DNA of 64,000 bases from Protopterus annectens (lineage: Eukaryota > Chordata > Ceratodontiformes > Protopteridae), in NCBI RefSeq assembly GCF_019279795.1, contig NC_056749.1, positions 575,648,929 through 575,712,928 of the forward strand, written 5' to 3'. The stretch's first letter is position 1. The number at the start of each line of letters is the position of its first letter. The notes beneath the pieces were generated by a model that had not been told where the DNA came from, did not search any database, and worked only from the letters and a program-made list of their open reading frames with translations. This document shows, piece after piece, positions 34,269 to 46,359 of this stretch. Made by a program: the position numbers and the translations under genes.

Positions 34269-36721
34269 TAAATATTTTATCTTCTACTCCTAAAGTCACA
34301 TAAATCACCTTACATTTCTAGAACAAGCTTATTTAGAATTTATTTTTTTTTTATCTAATTACCTAGTAAAAAAATACATTATAAAGGTAACATAAAGGTA
34401 ACTAATCTTTACATACAAAAGAAATATGTAATGACTTCGCCCTTATGTTTGGAGGTCTGAATAACTTTTATAGTGAAGTTGTCACTCAGGACACAATAGA
34501 GCATCAAAACATATCCAACAGGATAAACAAGAATTTTGTATAATTTACTACAACTACAGTCTTATATCTGCTTATTGCTAAGTATTATTAAAGAGTTTTA
34601 AGGTATCTGAGACTCTATAAAAGAATTTTGGCAAAAAGACACTTAAACGAGAGCAAATATAATTGAATGCCTGCTGCTTGCTAATGACAAGTTTTATAAT
34701 AGCAATTATTTTGCATCAAAGAAGCAGCTTTCTTATCTATGAACCAGTGTTTCTCTTAAGAAATTCAAAACAAAAAAACAGAGTGTGATATTAATAATTA
34801 GGTATCAGTGTACAATAAAGTATTGCACGAATAATAGTATGACTTTTACAATAGATAACATATAGCAAATTATTTTCTTTAACTCTGGATAACAAGTTAG
34901 TATGCAGACTTCAGTGCATAACCACTTTCTGAGTTCATTAATAATAGTATACCAACTTCACAGGAAATACAGAACAAGTAACTTTGTATAATGTCGTAGA
35001 CGTACCACGAATGTACTATCTATATGTATGCAAAACTTGTAGATGTCAAAGAAAGAAGTCTGTTAACATGCTACTGTAGAGACAGATATTTATAGTTTTA
35101 CAGTGAGTGTAGAATCTTATGAATGTTACCAATGTAAAAGTTTCTTTATGAAAAGCAGTTTAGGTTTTATAGTTATAGTTTCAGCAGTTATAGCAATTGT
35201 TTAAATTATGAGAGTGTAACATACCTCTCATCCTCTTAGAGCAAGACATCTGGACAAAATAATAAATAAAAGTAGGACAAAAGCCCAAAATCAGGACAAT
35301 ATTCAAATATTGCTTTTAAACACTTAGAAAGTTGCTAAAAACAGGTTTTGTATTAGCATTCATTTTCTAAATGGCATGAAGTCTGAAACTCAAATGTTTG
35401 CCATTATCTTCTAACTTCATTCTTTAATTATTTGCCACTAGTTTATCAAAAAAACACAATTTTATGAAAAACGGACCAGAAATATGAGGCAAATATCTAA
35501 ACGTTCCATGAAAACCTGTACAGTGAGGTATGATCGCAGGTAATTTTGGTCACCCAGTGGAGCTGTGGCTTATGATGCCCTTACAGAACTCACAGACTGT
35601 AGTTGAAGTTCAGTATAACAACACACATGCACAAACTCACAATATCATTAAGTGCATGTTAAGTTTACTCAAAGCCCGTTTCCATTTCCTTGTCATGAGT
35701 TGGAGTTATTTTCCAGTATGGCTCCAATACAAGCTGAAAGAAGTTCTCAGTATATTGCATGTTACATAATAGGCTAATGAAGAGAGCGGCTGGGAAGTCA
35801 TAAGATAATGGTGAAGTCAGAATGTGCAGATAGACATGGCCAGTCTTCATGGGAGCAAGTGAGACAGACAGTGGTCTATGATATGAATACCATGCAGCCA
35901 AAGTCACCCAGCAGTCTCATGAGCATGTTACCAGCATTGTATGTCATGTCAAGTTAAAGGCATGTTCCATAACATGGGAGGGGAGGGGCAGAGCAGAGAG
36001 GAAATTGGTCTCCCAACAAGAATATGACAGAATAACACAAGTCAGCAACTTCACAAATGCCCAACCACCCCTAGATAGCAATGAGTATAGTATATGATAG
36101 GGCAGGCATCTAGTTCTTACCTATGTGTTCTGATGAGCAAACTGTATCACACAATACAGCCATAATGAGGCTATGATGGTCAGTGAATGGTTGACTCACA
36201 CTATGCATCATATACTCCCACATGCATTACATAGGAAGGGAGATAAAATGGGTCACTGTTGTCATAATGTTATTTAGGGACCTATCCTTAGACCATCCCA
36301 GTGATTTGTCAAAAGAACACAATTTTTATGAGTAACAGACCAAAAATATGAGGCAAAATGTGGACACTGTGAAAATCTGTACAGTTGAAAGGTATAGAGT
36401 ATAGTTTTATTGTAAAAGCTTAAGCAAAAAGAGAAAATCCTAGTACATCCTTTAATACATATAGCTTAGGATGCATTTCACACTTTTATTTATATCACCA
36501 TTTTTCTTTTTATGAAGTGTTATTCTATAGTTGTACTAGATGATCTACATATAATGTGGTTACACATTATAAAATGCATATCCATTCAAATAGCTTAATG
36601 TTTAATCAGTGAGACTCTAAAAAAGCGAAAAGGAAAGAAAACATAACTATCTGCTGCCATCTAGTGGTTAATCTCAAAACAGCACTATAATTATTTTATT
36701 TCTACCAATGTTTCTCCTATA
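34269..36721. other. Unassigned interval containing a 90-bp direct repeat pair
   Basis: No gene recognised. Segments 35441-35531 and 36304-36393 are diverged direct repeats (AACACAATTTTTATG, ATATGAGGCAAA, TGTACAGT...GGTA blocks). They flank about 770 bp of non-coding DNA. They could be short terminal repeats of an unknown element or a local duplication. Confidence 0.5.
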
Positions 36722-36833
36722 TAGGTTCATAGGTTCATAGGTTCATACTAGGCTATCTGCCCGAGGGCATTTACAAGTCTAGCCCATCGTTTTGTGGCTT
36801 ACGCCACCCCTTTAGTATGGGGAACTATACCCA

Positions 36834-39614
36834 TTATTTTGCTGTGCCTCTGTCGAGCAGTGACACTGAGGTAATCCCTGGGGTATATCTGCGATTTCCC
36901 ATCCATTGGTCAAGATTTCTCTTGAACAAGGCCAGCGAGGTGCTCTGCCTCACATGTACCGGGATTTTGTTCCACAGCATAGGGAGTCTTTGGGTGATGA
37001 ATCTATCCCTCCAGCACGTCCTATTAATAGCCGTGTCGAGGTTTAAGTCTCCGCCCTTGTGGCTCTGATGGATCTAGATTTTTGAGGTGAAGCATATTCA
37101 TCAAATCTGGGTTTGACATGGCCTTGTATGTTAGGCAAAGGTCACCTCTGAGCAAGCGTGGCGACTGAATAGAGCTGGAGTTCTTTCAGTCGGGCAGCAT
37201 AGGACAGATTTTGAGACCCTTTATCCTTTTGGTGAGGAACTTTTGTGGCCTCTCCAGCTGCTGCAAGTGTCGGGTCAGATACATCCCGAATGGGGCATTG
37301 TACTCAATCATTGGTCTGATGAGTGATGAGTAAAGGGAGACTATGACCTCCCTTGATCTAGATGAGAATCCCTTCATGATAAGGTGGGCAATGTAGAAGG
37401 TCTTCCTAACTACTTTAGCTACATGGGTGTCGAATGACAGACTACTATCAACCTGGGTCCCCAAGTTCCTGATAACTTCTTCTGTACTCAGTGGATTGCC
37501 ACCTATTTGGTAGCTAGGGGTAACCTTGTTTTTCCCAAAGGGTATGACTATGCATTTTTTGGCATTTAACTTCAGGCCGTGGCTCTGGCACCAGTTATCC
37601 ATTTCTGTGAGACCCTTCTGAAGGATATCTGTGTCAGATGTGTTTTCTACTATGGCCCAGTTTGCAGTCATCTGCAAACTTTGTCAGCCATAACCCTCCT
37701 GTGTTTGCTTGTACTTGGAAAAGTAGATGCCAAACAAGAGTGGGCCCAGGACTGAGCCCTGTGGGACACCACTTGTGACAGGCTTTGAGTCTGACATGGC
37801 GCCAGCAATTCTGACCCTGTGGGTTCTGTCACTCAGCCAGTTTGCAACCCATCTTGTGATGTATGGGTTAACATTTAAGCTGATGAGTTTTTCAATGATA
37901 CCCGAGTGGGGTATTGTATCGAAGGCCTTAGCCAGATCGAGGTAGGCTGTATGGACTGCCTTTCCCTCGCCAATGGCTTTGGTGACTGTTTCAAGAAGTC
38001 AACCAAGTTTAAAAGGCATGATCTGCCTTTGACAAAGCCAAACTGGGTTGGATCCAAAGTCTGCAAATTCCTATGTCTTTATTTATGAGGTCCATTATGA
38101 TCCTCTCCATGGCTTTGCAGATAAGGCTTGTCAAGCTAATGGGCCGGTAATTTCCAGGGTCGGTGGAGGCACCGCCTTTGTGAAGTGGGACCACAGTTGC
38201 AGTGCGCCACTCCCTGGGTACGTATCCAGAGGTAAGACTTTGATTAAACAGCTGTCCTAGCTGTGGGTTTAATTCCTCATTGAGTTCATGGAGCACACAG
38301 CCGGGGACACCATCAGGTCCCATGGATGCTGTGTTTTTTGCTTTGGAGAGAGCAGTTCTCACTTGGCCACTGGAGATGTTTGGGGGGCTGCAATCGTTTG
38401 CTATAGATATCTCTCCTTTTGGGGCGGGAGAAGTTTGCACTGAACCTGTCAGCCAGTATGTTGCCAATGTCTGTAGGATCAGTAATCTTCACATCATTTT
38501 GAACTAGTTCTGAGCATATCTGGGAGTTTCCTCCTAGGTTTCTAACATAGCTAAAGAAGGCCTTATGATTGTCTTTTGAGTCTTTAGCTATTTTTCTCTC
38601 GAAATTTGCTTTGGATGATTTTATGAGAGCTCTTAGTTTTTTACTTATAGTGATCAAGGGTGTCTTACCTTTTAAGGATTTTGCTCTATCTTGTAGTAGC
38701 TTCCTCCTTTTGTTGTAGAGTTTGTTTATGGCTGGGGTCCACCAGACTGGACGCTTGCCTTTGGTACTAAGAGTCTTTGTTTTGTTTGGGATTGCCTTAT
38801 CCATGCAGTCCTGCAGGTGCTGGTAGAAGGTGTTTGTAAGTGATTCAGTGGCTTGAGTACTGTTTTCCGCTGGCTCGGGGGCCTTAAAGGAGACCACACT
38901 AGTCTTTAGAAGTGTGAAGTCGACTTTTGCGAAGTTCTTTAGTGTGGTCTTGTTTATTTCAGGTGGGGATGGGATGAGGACCTCCAGCGAGATTAGTTTG
39001 TGATCTGATCTCACCAGTGAGGGGTATACTTCCGGTGTTGAACATTGTGCTCCCATGTTCGTGATGATGAGATCAAGTATGTTATCTCCTCTTGTGGGGA
39101 TGGTGACTAGTTGTTCCATGGCATTTGAGTTTATGAATTCCAGGAACTTTTGGGCTAGGGTGTTTGGGCTTGAGTAGTGTTCCCAGTCTATATTTGGGTA
39201 ATTGAAGTCACCTAGTATGATGGTGTTTGGTGATACATTTATCCCTCTAGTGTTTTCAGGAAGGCCATGTGAGGTTCCTGAGTTTGTGAGGGTGGCCTGT
39301 AACATGCTACAATTTGCAGAGCAGTCTTGCCTATGGTTAATTGCACCTGGATGGTCTCCGATGCATCGTGCGTTGCCACCAGTCTTGAGGTGTGGGTGTC
39401 CTTGATGAATATGGATACCCCCCCCTCCTTTCTTGGTATTGTCCGGATTTTGGGGCCGGAACGCATGATATGAGGTAAAACCTGATAGCGCTGGGGTGCT
39501 CTCAGAAGCCTTGAACCAGGTTTCTGTCACAGCACAGACATCGATGTTCTCCATACTGAGAAGGGCCTCGAGTGCGTGCATTTTGAGATTTAGACTTCTG
39601 GCATTGAGCAGCAT
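36834..39614 (-). pseudogene. CR1 ORF2: AP endonuclease and reverse transcriptase
   Basis: Starts MLLNARSLNLKM at 39614. The endonuclease has TETWFKA, GDFNYPNIDW and RSDHKLI. A long open stretch (to 38313) covers the rest of the endonuclease and the connector with WWTPAINKLYNKRRKLL. RT blocks are MGPDGVPGC, HKGGASTDPGNYRPIS, TQFGFVKGRSC and catalytic FADD at 37667-37678. C-terminal RT and thumb lie at 37186-37677. Frame breaks occur near 39420, 38440, 38040 and 37680, with more at the 3' end. The stop is at 36834. Confidence 0.87.
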
Positions 39615-39643
39615 TACCCTTAGTTTTTTTCCTTTTTTGTGTT

Positions 39644-40616
39644 CTAGGGTGGTAGGTTTAGAATTTGAGCCTTGCCTAAGAAAGGCACTATGGGGGTGGC
39701 AAGAGCCTTTGCCAATATCCGAATCCCAGGGATGACAGGTGCAAGCCGTCCCTTGCGAAGCAGCGTGGCTTGTCCAGCATGTCATCCCAGGCAGACAGAT
39801 ACTGGATCCCCTTTGAATGACACCAGTGTTTAAGCCAATTGTTAAAGCTGATCATCTTATCTCTGTATTGTGGCATCACTCTTGGTGAAGGTAGGATACT
39901 GCTCAAGGTCAGGGTCATACCTGCCTGGGCTACATAATCAGAGAGCTCCTCGATGTCTCTTTTCATGTAGTCCAAGGAGGTACGTCTCAGGTCGTTTACA
40001 CCAGCGTGGACAATGACTGAGTCATATTTGTACTTGCTGTTGAGAGACCTGAGTGCTTGCGTTATGTGGCGGATTCTAGCGCCCGACAGGCAGCTTACTG
40101 TGACCTTCTCCTTACTCAGTCTGGTGAGCGGGACGTCAGTGTGTCTGACTATGGAGTCACCAATGACTAGTGTGTCTGGCATTGTGTTTGGCCTTAAGGG
40201 CTGTGACTGTTTGACACTCTGACTGTGAGGTCTATGTGTTGCAGGTGTTGTGTTCTGAGGTGGTGGTTGTTTGGGTGTCTGCTTTGGTGGCCTCTGCTGT
40301 TTTGGTAGATTTTTGATCAGAGCCTCGAGTATGTCTTTGTGTGTTTATGTGTATGATTTGAGGTTGTAATGGTGCTATGTGAGACTGGGTCTATAGTGTG
40401 TGTGGTAACCTTCTCCTCCTGACTGGTCTTGCCAGTCCTGTGTTGAGAGAGCTCAGCCTCCAGTTTGGCCGTATAGTTGCATCTCTCGCATGTATTTGTG
40501 TTTTGTGGGAGGAGGAGAGGGTTGTCTGTGTACATGAGGCAATTGTAACATTGCCTCAGTATTCCCAGGTTCACCAGCTGAGCAGGAGAGGACACTAGCA
40601 ACTGATCCCTCGACAT
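39644..40616 (-). pseudogene. CR1 ORF1: zinc finger plus SGNH esterase
   Basis: ATG at 40616 (MSRDQL), then CYNC...CERC at residues about 24-47, a Thr/His-rich linker and, after a frameshift near 40320, the esterase. That shows VIGDSIVRH, ARIRHITQA, HAGVNDLRR (intact Asn) and ARDGLHLSSLG. The esterase frame 39688-40182 is open for 164 codons and keeps all four SGNH blocks, a better state than in the copy at 29083. ORF1 stops at 39644, about 30 bp before ORF2 starts. Confidence 0.86.
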
Positions 40617-43106
40617 GCTAGAAGGATAGACAAAAACTTTAAAAAAGATTCAGGGGGACGTGGGTGACTGAGAAATGGGGGGTTACCTTTTTGGGGTACT
40701 GTCTATGACAAGAGTGCCGTATCAAGGTAATAAGTACTGTAGGAGCAAGTGCTAGGTTTAACAGATAGAGAATAGTCTACTTGGAGTCAAGTGGAGATGA
40801 TCTTTTTAGTTATAGGATACGCTGATTAGATCAGTAGTATAGTTCGAGGAAGGTAGTTTTAAGGGAAAATTTGAAGAGTGGACTTTAGGTAGCCCGAATA
40901 GTTTAAACCTGCCTAACCGCGCTGCCCTAGTGTGCAACAGTGACAGCTCAGCGCTAAATCGCGCTAAATCAAGGCTTAACGCGTTTACTGCGTTTTATAC
41001 CAGGGGCTGGAAAAAGCTAGAAACTGGCCCAAAACGACCAATAAACTACTAGTTACTGGCTGAAACCTCACAAAACTGGACAAAAGGCAGCTCAATGCTT
41101 CCCACTCCCACTGGTAAGCAAGGTAACTTCCTCTCCCCCAAATAAGGCAAGGAAACAGTACACAGGAACTACAACCAAAGCCCAGGAATCAGCAACTCTG
41201 AAACTGGACTAAACTAGTAAAGCAGGAAAAACAAGAGATATTTTTTTTTTTTTTTTTTTTTTTTCACAAAACAGGCAGAAACAGGTACAGCAAACACTTA
41301 TAAATGCTATGAATCAGCTACTACAGCTTACACAGAAGAATTTGCTACAAATACAGTCAAATAGTAACAAACAAGGATTCCAAGTGCAATATTAAGTTAA
41401 ATGCAGTAAAAACAGCTTCAATGTAACAGAAAGGCAGGCGAAATACAGTTGCTAGGTATTCAGATGTGGAAAGCAACAAAAATATACTTAGTATCAAGAA
41501 AAGTCACTTATTCAGCTCTCTGCAGCCTGGATTACTCTGCTGGCCCACGTGGAGTCTGTGCTGAGTAGGTACAAGCTGAAAAACGCACGTTTACCGCGTT
41601 TTATACCAGGGGCTGGAAAAAGCTAGAAACTGGCCCAAAACGACCAATAAACTACTAGTTACTGGCTGAAACCTCACAAAACTGGACAAAGGCAGCTCAA
41701 TGCTTCCCACTCCCAGTGGTAAGCAAGGTAACTTCCTCTCCCGCAAATAAGGCAAGGAAACAGTACACAGGAACTACAACCAAAGCCCAGGAATCAGCAA
41801 CTCTGAAACTGGACTAAACTAGTAAAGCAGGAAAAACAAGAGATATTTTTTCTTTTTTTTTTTTTTTCACAAAACAGGCAGAAACAGGTACAGCAAACAC
41901 TTATAAATGCTATGAATCAGCTACTACAGCTTACACAGAAAAATTTGCTACAAATACAGTCAAATAGTAACAAACAAGGATTCCAAGTGCAATATTAAGT
42001 TAAATGCAGTAAAAACAGCTTCAATGTAACAGAAAGGCAGGCGAAATACAGTTGCTAGGTATTCAGATGTGGAAAGCAACAAAAATATACTTAGTATCAA
42101 GAAAAGTCACTTATTCAGCTCTCTGCAGCCTGGATTACTCTGCTGGCCCACGTGGAGTCTGTGCTGAGTAGGTACAAGCTGAAAAACGCACGTTTACCGC
42201 GTTTTATACCAGGGGGCAGGAAAAAGCTAGAAACTGGCCCAAAACGACCAATAAACTACTAGTTACTGGCTGAAACCTCACAAAACTGGACAAAAGGCAG
42301 CTCAATGCTTCCCACTCCCACTGGTAAGCAAGGTAACTTCCTCTCCCCCAAATAAGGCAAGGAAACAGTACACAGGAACTACAACCAAAGCCCAGGAATC
42401 AGCAACTCTGAAACTGGACTAAACTAGTAAAGCAGGAAAAACAAGAGATATTTTTTCTTTTTTTTTCACAAAACAGGCAGAAACAGGTACAGCAAACACT
42501 TATAAATGCTATGAATCAGCTACTACAGCTTACACAGAAGAATTTGCTACAAATACAGTCAAATAGTAACAAACAAGGATTCCAAGTGCAATATTAAGTT
42601 AAATGCAGTAAAAACAGCTTCAATGTAACAGAAAGGCAAGCGAAATACAGTTGCTAGGTATTCAGATGTGGAAAGCAACAAATAATATACTTAGTATCAA
42701 GAAAAGTCACTTATTCAGCTCTCTGCAGCCTGGATTACTCTGCTGGCCCACGTGGAGTCTGTGCTGAGTAGGTACAAGCTGAAAAACGCACGTTTACCGC
42801 GTTTTATACCAGGGGGCTGGAAAAGCTAGAAACTGGCCCAAAACGACCAATAAACTACTAGTTACTGGCTGAAACCTCACAAAACTGGACAAAAGGCAGC
42901 TCAATGCTTCACACTCCCACTGGTAAGCAAGGTAACTTCCTCTCCCCCAAATAAGGCAAGGAAACAGTACACAGGAACTACAACCAAAGCCCAGGAATCA
43001 GCAACTCTGAAACTGGACTAAACTAGTAAAGCAGGAAAAACAAGAGATATATTTTTCTTTTTTCTTTTTTTTTTCACAAAACAGGCAGAAACAGGTACAG
43101 CAAACA

Positions 43107-43466
43107 AACCGAAATTTTTTTAAATAATTCAGGAATATTAGTTAGGGTATGAAATGTAACTACTATATATTTTGCTAGGATTTTGAAATGAACTGGTGTT
43201 GTATTTGTATTTGTATTTGCACAGAAGAAATGAGCTACATCTTTAAAGTCCTGTTTGACTCATTACTAAACAAGCTGTTAATTGATATGATTAAGAATTA
43301 TTCAAATGGTATAAAATGGTCTCAGTGACTTATGTTAGTAGATCTGATGAAGCGTGCGCTCCAGCACGTGAAAGCTCTTATCTTCTGCAGTTTTATGGAA
43401 TAAAAGATTTTGTGGATTATCTTGGACTTCTCGTGGTGTATCCTGATTACTGTTTTACTTACTCGA
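43107..43466 (+). mobile_element. 360-bp insertion with 13-bp target duplication (PLE- or retrozyme-like)
   Basis: GGTACAGCAAACA stands at 43094-43106 and again at 43467-43479, while the other monomers have it once. The insertion has no coding frame. Near its 3' end it has CTGATGA (43344-43350), a hairpin pairing CGTGC with GCACG, and GAAA (43370-43373), followed by an AATAAA at about 43400. The same order closes the PLE copies at 3770 and 14424. This suggests a very short PLE derivative or a small hammerhead-bearing retroelement. Confidence 0.7.
43344..43373 (+). other. Hammerhead-ribozyme-like core
   Basis: CTGATGA, then stem II CGTGC/GCACG with loop GCTCCA or similar, then GAAA: both conserved core strands match the hammerhead consensus exactly. 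An AGCTC after the core could pair with GAGCT near 43236-43240, but stem I is then poor. A full ribozyme is not demonstrated. Confidence 0.5.
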
Positions 43467-43897
43467 GGTACAGCAAACACTTATAAATGCTATGAATCGG
43501 CTACTACAGCTTACACAGAAGAATTTGCTACAAATACAGTCAAATAGTAACAAACAAGGATTCCAAGTGCAATATTAAGTTAAATGCAGTAAAAACAGCT
43601 TCAATGTAACAGAAAGGCAGGCGAAATACAGTTGCTAGGTATTCAGATGTGGAAAGCAACAAAAAATATACTTAGTATCAAGAAAAGTCACTTATTCAGC
43701 TCTCTGCAGCCTGGATTACTCTGCTGGCCCACGTGGAGTCTGTGCTGAGTAGGTACAAGCTGAAAAACGCGCGTTTACCGCGTTTTATACCAGGGGGCTG
43801 GAAAAAGCTAGAAACTGGCCCAAAACGACCAATAAACTACTAGTTACTGGCTGAAACCTCACAAAACTGGACAAAAGGCAGCTCAATGCTTCCCACT

Positions 43898-44754
43898 TGT
43901 ATGCATAAAGGTTACAGTATCAAAGTAAAGATAATTTCCATCATTAATGAAATATTTAACATAAAGTGTGTGTTTCAGTTCTGGATTTAATATAAAATCA
44001 AGCAAGTAGACATAAGAGATGTGGAAATCTGCTATGTCTCAATTTCTGTTATTTATTCTGAGAAGTCCGGATCTCCATATTTCACTTTCCAATACATTTT
44101 ACCATTTTAAATCATCCCTCAAGACTCCATTAGTTCATATTCTTCTCCACTCAATAATTAAGAGTGGAGTCTCTCCTCTTATTTCCTCAAAAAGAAAGAT
44201 AATAAGAAGGGCCTTGATTTAGTGTATTAGTACTGCGCACCTTGATTATATAATTCACCAGGAAACAAAAAAAAAAAATAGTGTGCAGCTCCAGTGAGCT
44301 ATCATTCCCCAACTGTATCTATATTTAACTAAAGTCTCAGCAGTCACGAACATCTACCAGTATGATTAAAACATATGAAACAATCTCCTCTGTCCGCCCC
44401 AAGAAAAAAAATGCCCCATGCAAAAGGACTTCAACAGTTAATAGCAAGGAAGCTACAAGTAATTTATGGTTCACATCAAACTTCTTAAAACAATAAAAAA
44501 TCTGAGAGACACTTTAATATCTGCATACCTACTGAGAAAATGACATTTCTCAAGACTCTAAATACTGCCCTGGGTTCTCTCATAAACTCTGATTCTAAAA
44601 GAATATATTCCACTTATCACATATTTGACTTATCATAATACTTCTTTCAAGTACCTTCATTTATTTTTGTGTACTGAAAGATATGTTCACTCATAGCAAC
44701 TGTATAATGGTTTTAGACACCATGCCAGTAGCCTAGTAACTTCCTATGATCCTA
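43898..44754. other. Unassigned interval
   Basis: AT-rich, non-coding as far as can be seen. Confidence 0.35.
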
Positions 44755-45521
44755 ATAATCTAGCCTCTGACCATCACATATCTACGGTAGTGAGAAAATC
44801 ATTCTATGTTGCACAACTTATAAACAAAGGTATGGCATCTAAGTCCAAAGAAGTCATTCTTCTGCTGTATTCAGCATTCATTAGACCTATCATTGAGTAC
44901 AGTGCCCCTTTTGGTATGTACCTAACCAGGAATATCCAACAAATGGAATGTCCACAGAGATTACTCACTAAAAGAATACAAGGCATAAGTAAAATGTCCT
45001 ATGCAGACAGCCTCAGGGCTGTATCCATGTATTCTGTCTTCTACAGGCTGTTGAGGGCAGATCTATGCCTGGCATACAAGGCATTGTCACACCCCACTCT
45101 GATGGACCTCCTGCACATCCACAAAACAAACAGCACCAGAATTACCCATTCTAAGGACTTAAACCTTGCCTGTGATATAAGTAGGACCTGCTGGAGAGCC
45201 AGGTATGTATCCCATCTCTGGAACAGGCTCCCCATCCATGTGAAGCAGAGTTCCTCTCTAACCCAATTCAAATGTAACTTGGACAATTGGATGGAGACCA
45301 GGAAATTAATCTCTGGCTTGGCATCTATGTCTCTAATGGACACAGGCAACTTGTAAATGGTTCATCTCCTCGGCCCATGCTTGTAAATGTTTCATCTCTC
45401 AAGCCCTTGTTTACACTTATCAAGGTTACCAGAATTTTTCAGAGCTTTGGGATGCATGGCTAGGTTTAAAAAGACCCTTGTGGTTGTTAGCCTAGTAAAC
45501 ACCTGTGAACCTATGACATTT
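44755..45521 (+). mobile_element. CR1 3' fragment of a diverged subfamily, plus strand
   Basis: A 188-codon open frame (44790-45356) encodes the RT C-terminal region: VRKSFYVAQLI, SAFIRPIIEYSAPFGMYLTR, LCLAYKALSHP, RTCWRARY and FKCNLDNWM. It is followed by a CR1 3' untranslated region ending in TAGCCTAGTAAACACC and TGAACCTATGAC at about 45521. It is the only CR1 piece besides 61737 on the plus strand. It is more diverged from the other copies than they are from each other, and is 5'-truncated inside the RT. Confidence 0.83.
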
Positions 45522-46330
45522 TAATATGCATGTAAGCTTCTCACGAAATATTCAAACTCATCAACTAATAAATGTGATGTCCAAGATTACATTCTAATCT
45601 CTTTACAGAGATTCATGACAACAACTGTTACGAGTAGGGTGGGAAAGTCAAGCTATCATTCATTCTCAAGCCCAGATAAAGGAGCTTGCAGTTAACAGAA
45701 GTTTTCAAAAGTGAAAAAACATACAAATCAAGTAAAGCGTCACTCTGGAAGCGCCAAACCAAAATACTTCCAAATCAAAACAATGCAAGTCTGCATGTGC
45801 AACCTACAACTTAACTCCAAAGCAATCGTGAACCTCTACAAAACAAACGTCATAAGAAATCAGAGTGCAAACAAAACCCATGCACATAAAAGTAAAGGAA
45901 AAAAAAGAAACTAAATTACCCACCATCCAAAAAGCTCCAGGCGAACAGCTTCTCATGTCGTCAGACAACTGTGCACTCACACCAATGATGCAATCAACTC
46001 AAACAGCAACAAGACTCAGAATCAACAACAGACCATATTATGAATAATACTCCCTCACAGCCAACAACACGAGCATCACAATTTATCATGTTGTATTTTA
46101 CCTGATTACTTCAGCCTAGTCTGCAGACATATTCTGTTCCTTTTTCTTTAACAATCCCTACTGTTATTTCATCCATAATCAAAAAAGCAATAAAGATCAA
46201 AGCCAATCAAGCCTCAAGCAGTCACACTCCCTTCTCATTTTCAAAATGAGACTTTTCAATCAAACGAAGGATACCCAGGATGGTATTTTGAAAAACAAAA
46301 TTAATTAAATAATAAAAAAGAAACAGTAGT
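45522..46330. other. Unassigned interval
   Basis: Short open frames without recognisable similarity; A-rich. Confidence 0.35.
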
Positions 46331-46359
46331 ACTGTTCTTTTATTATTTATATATTAAGG

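Larger units (their letters stand above)
36722..43897 (-). mobile_element. Long CR1 LINE with monomer-type 5' region
   Basis: 3' end at 36722 with three CATAGGTT repeats. ORF2 runs from 39614 down to 36834, ORF1 from 40616 down to 39644, and a 5' region extends to 43897. Coding regions align with the copy at 26152-30056 over their full length. The 5' region is unrelated to that copy and consists of about 603-bp tandem units. The right limit is where the fifth unit stops and unrelated sequence begins. It is one of the two most complete CR1 copies here, but is disrupted by frameshifts. Confidence 0.87.
40979..43897 (-). repeat. CR1 5' monomer array (unit about 603 bp, about five copies)
   Basis: The anchor GTTTTATACCAGGGG occurs at 40992, 41598, 42201, 42801 and 43782. 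Spacings are 606, 603, 600 and 981 bp; the last includes a 360-bp insertion. Units are highly similar, differing mainly in a homopolymer T tract. Each full unit carries CCCACGTGGAG with a palindromic CACGTG E-box and a pyrimidine tract. The array lies upstream of ORF1 like the promoter monomers of mouse L1; a promoter role is inference. The fifth, outermost unit is truncated at 43897. Confidence 0.9.

Noticed and set aside
43236-43380. Complete type III hammerhead using GAGCT near 43236 as the stem III partner
   Set aside because: The 5-bp match is short, about 100 nt away, and the resulting stem I does not pair; it may be chance.
40979-43897. CRISPR array
   Set aside because: Units are 603 bp and near-identical throughout, with no short repeat/unique spacer pattern, and the DNA is eukaryotic.
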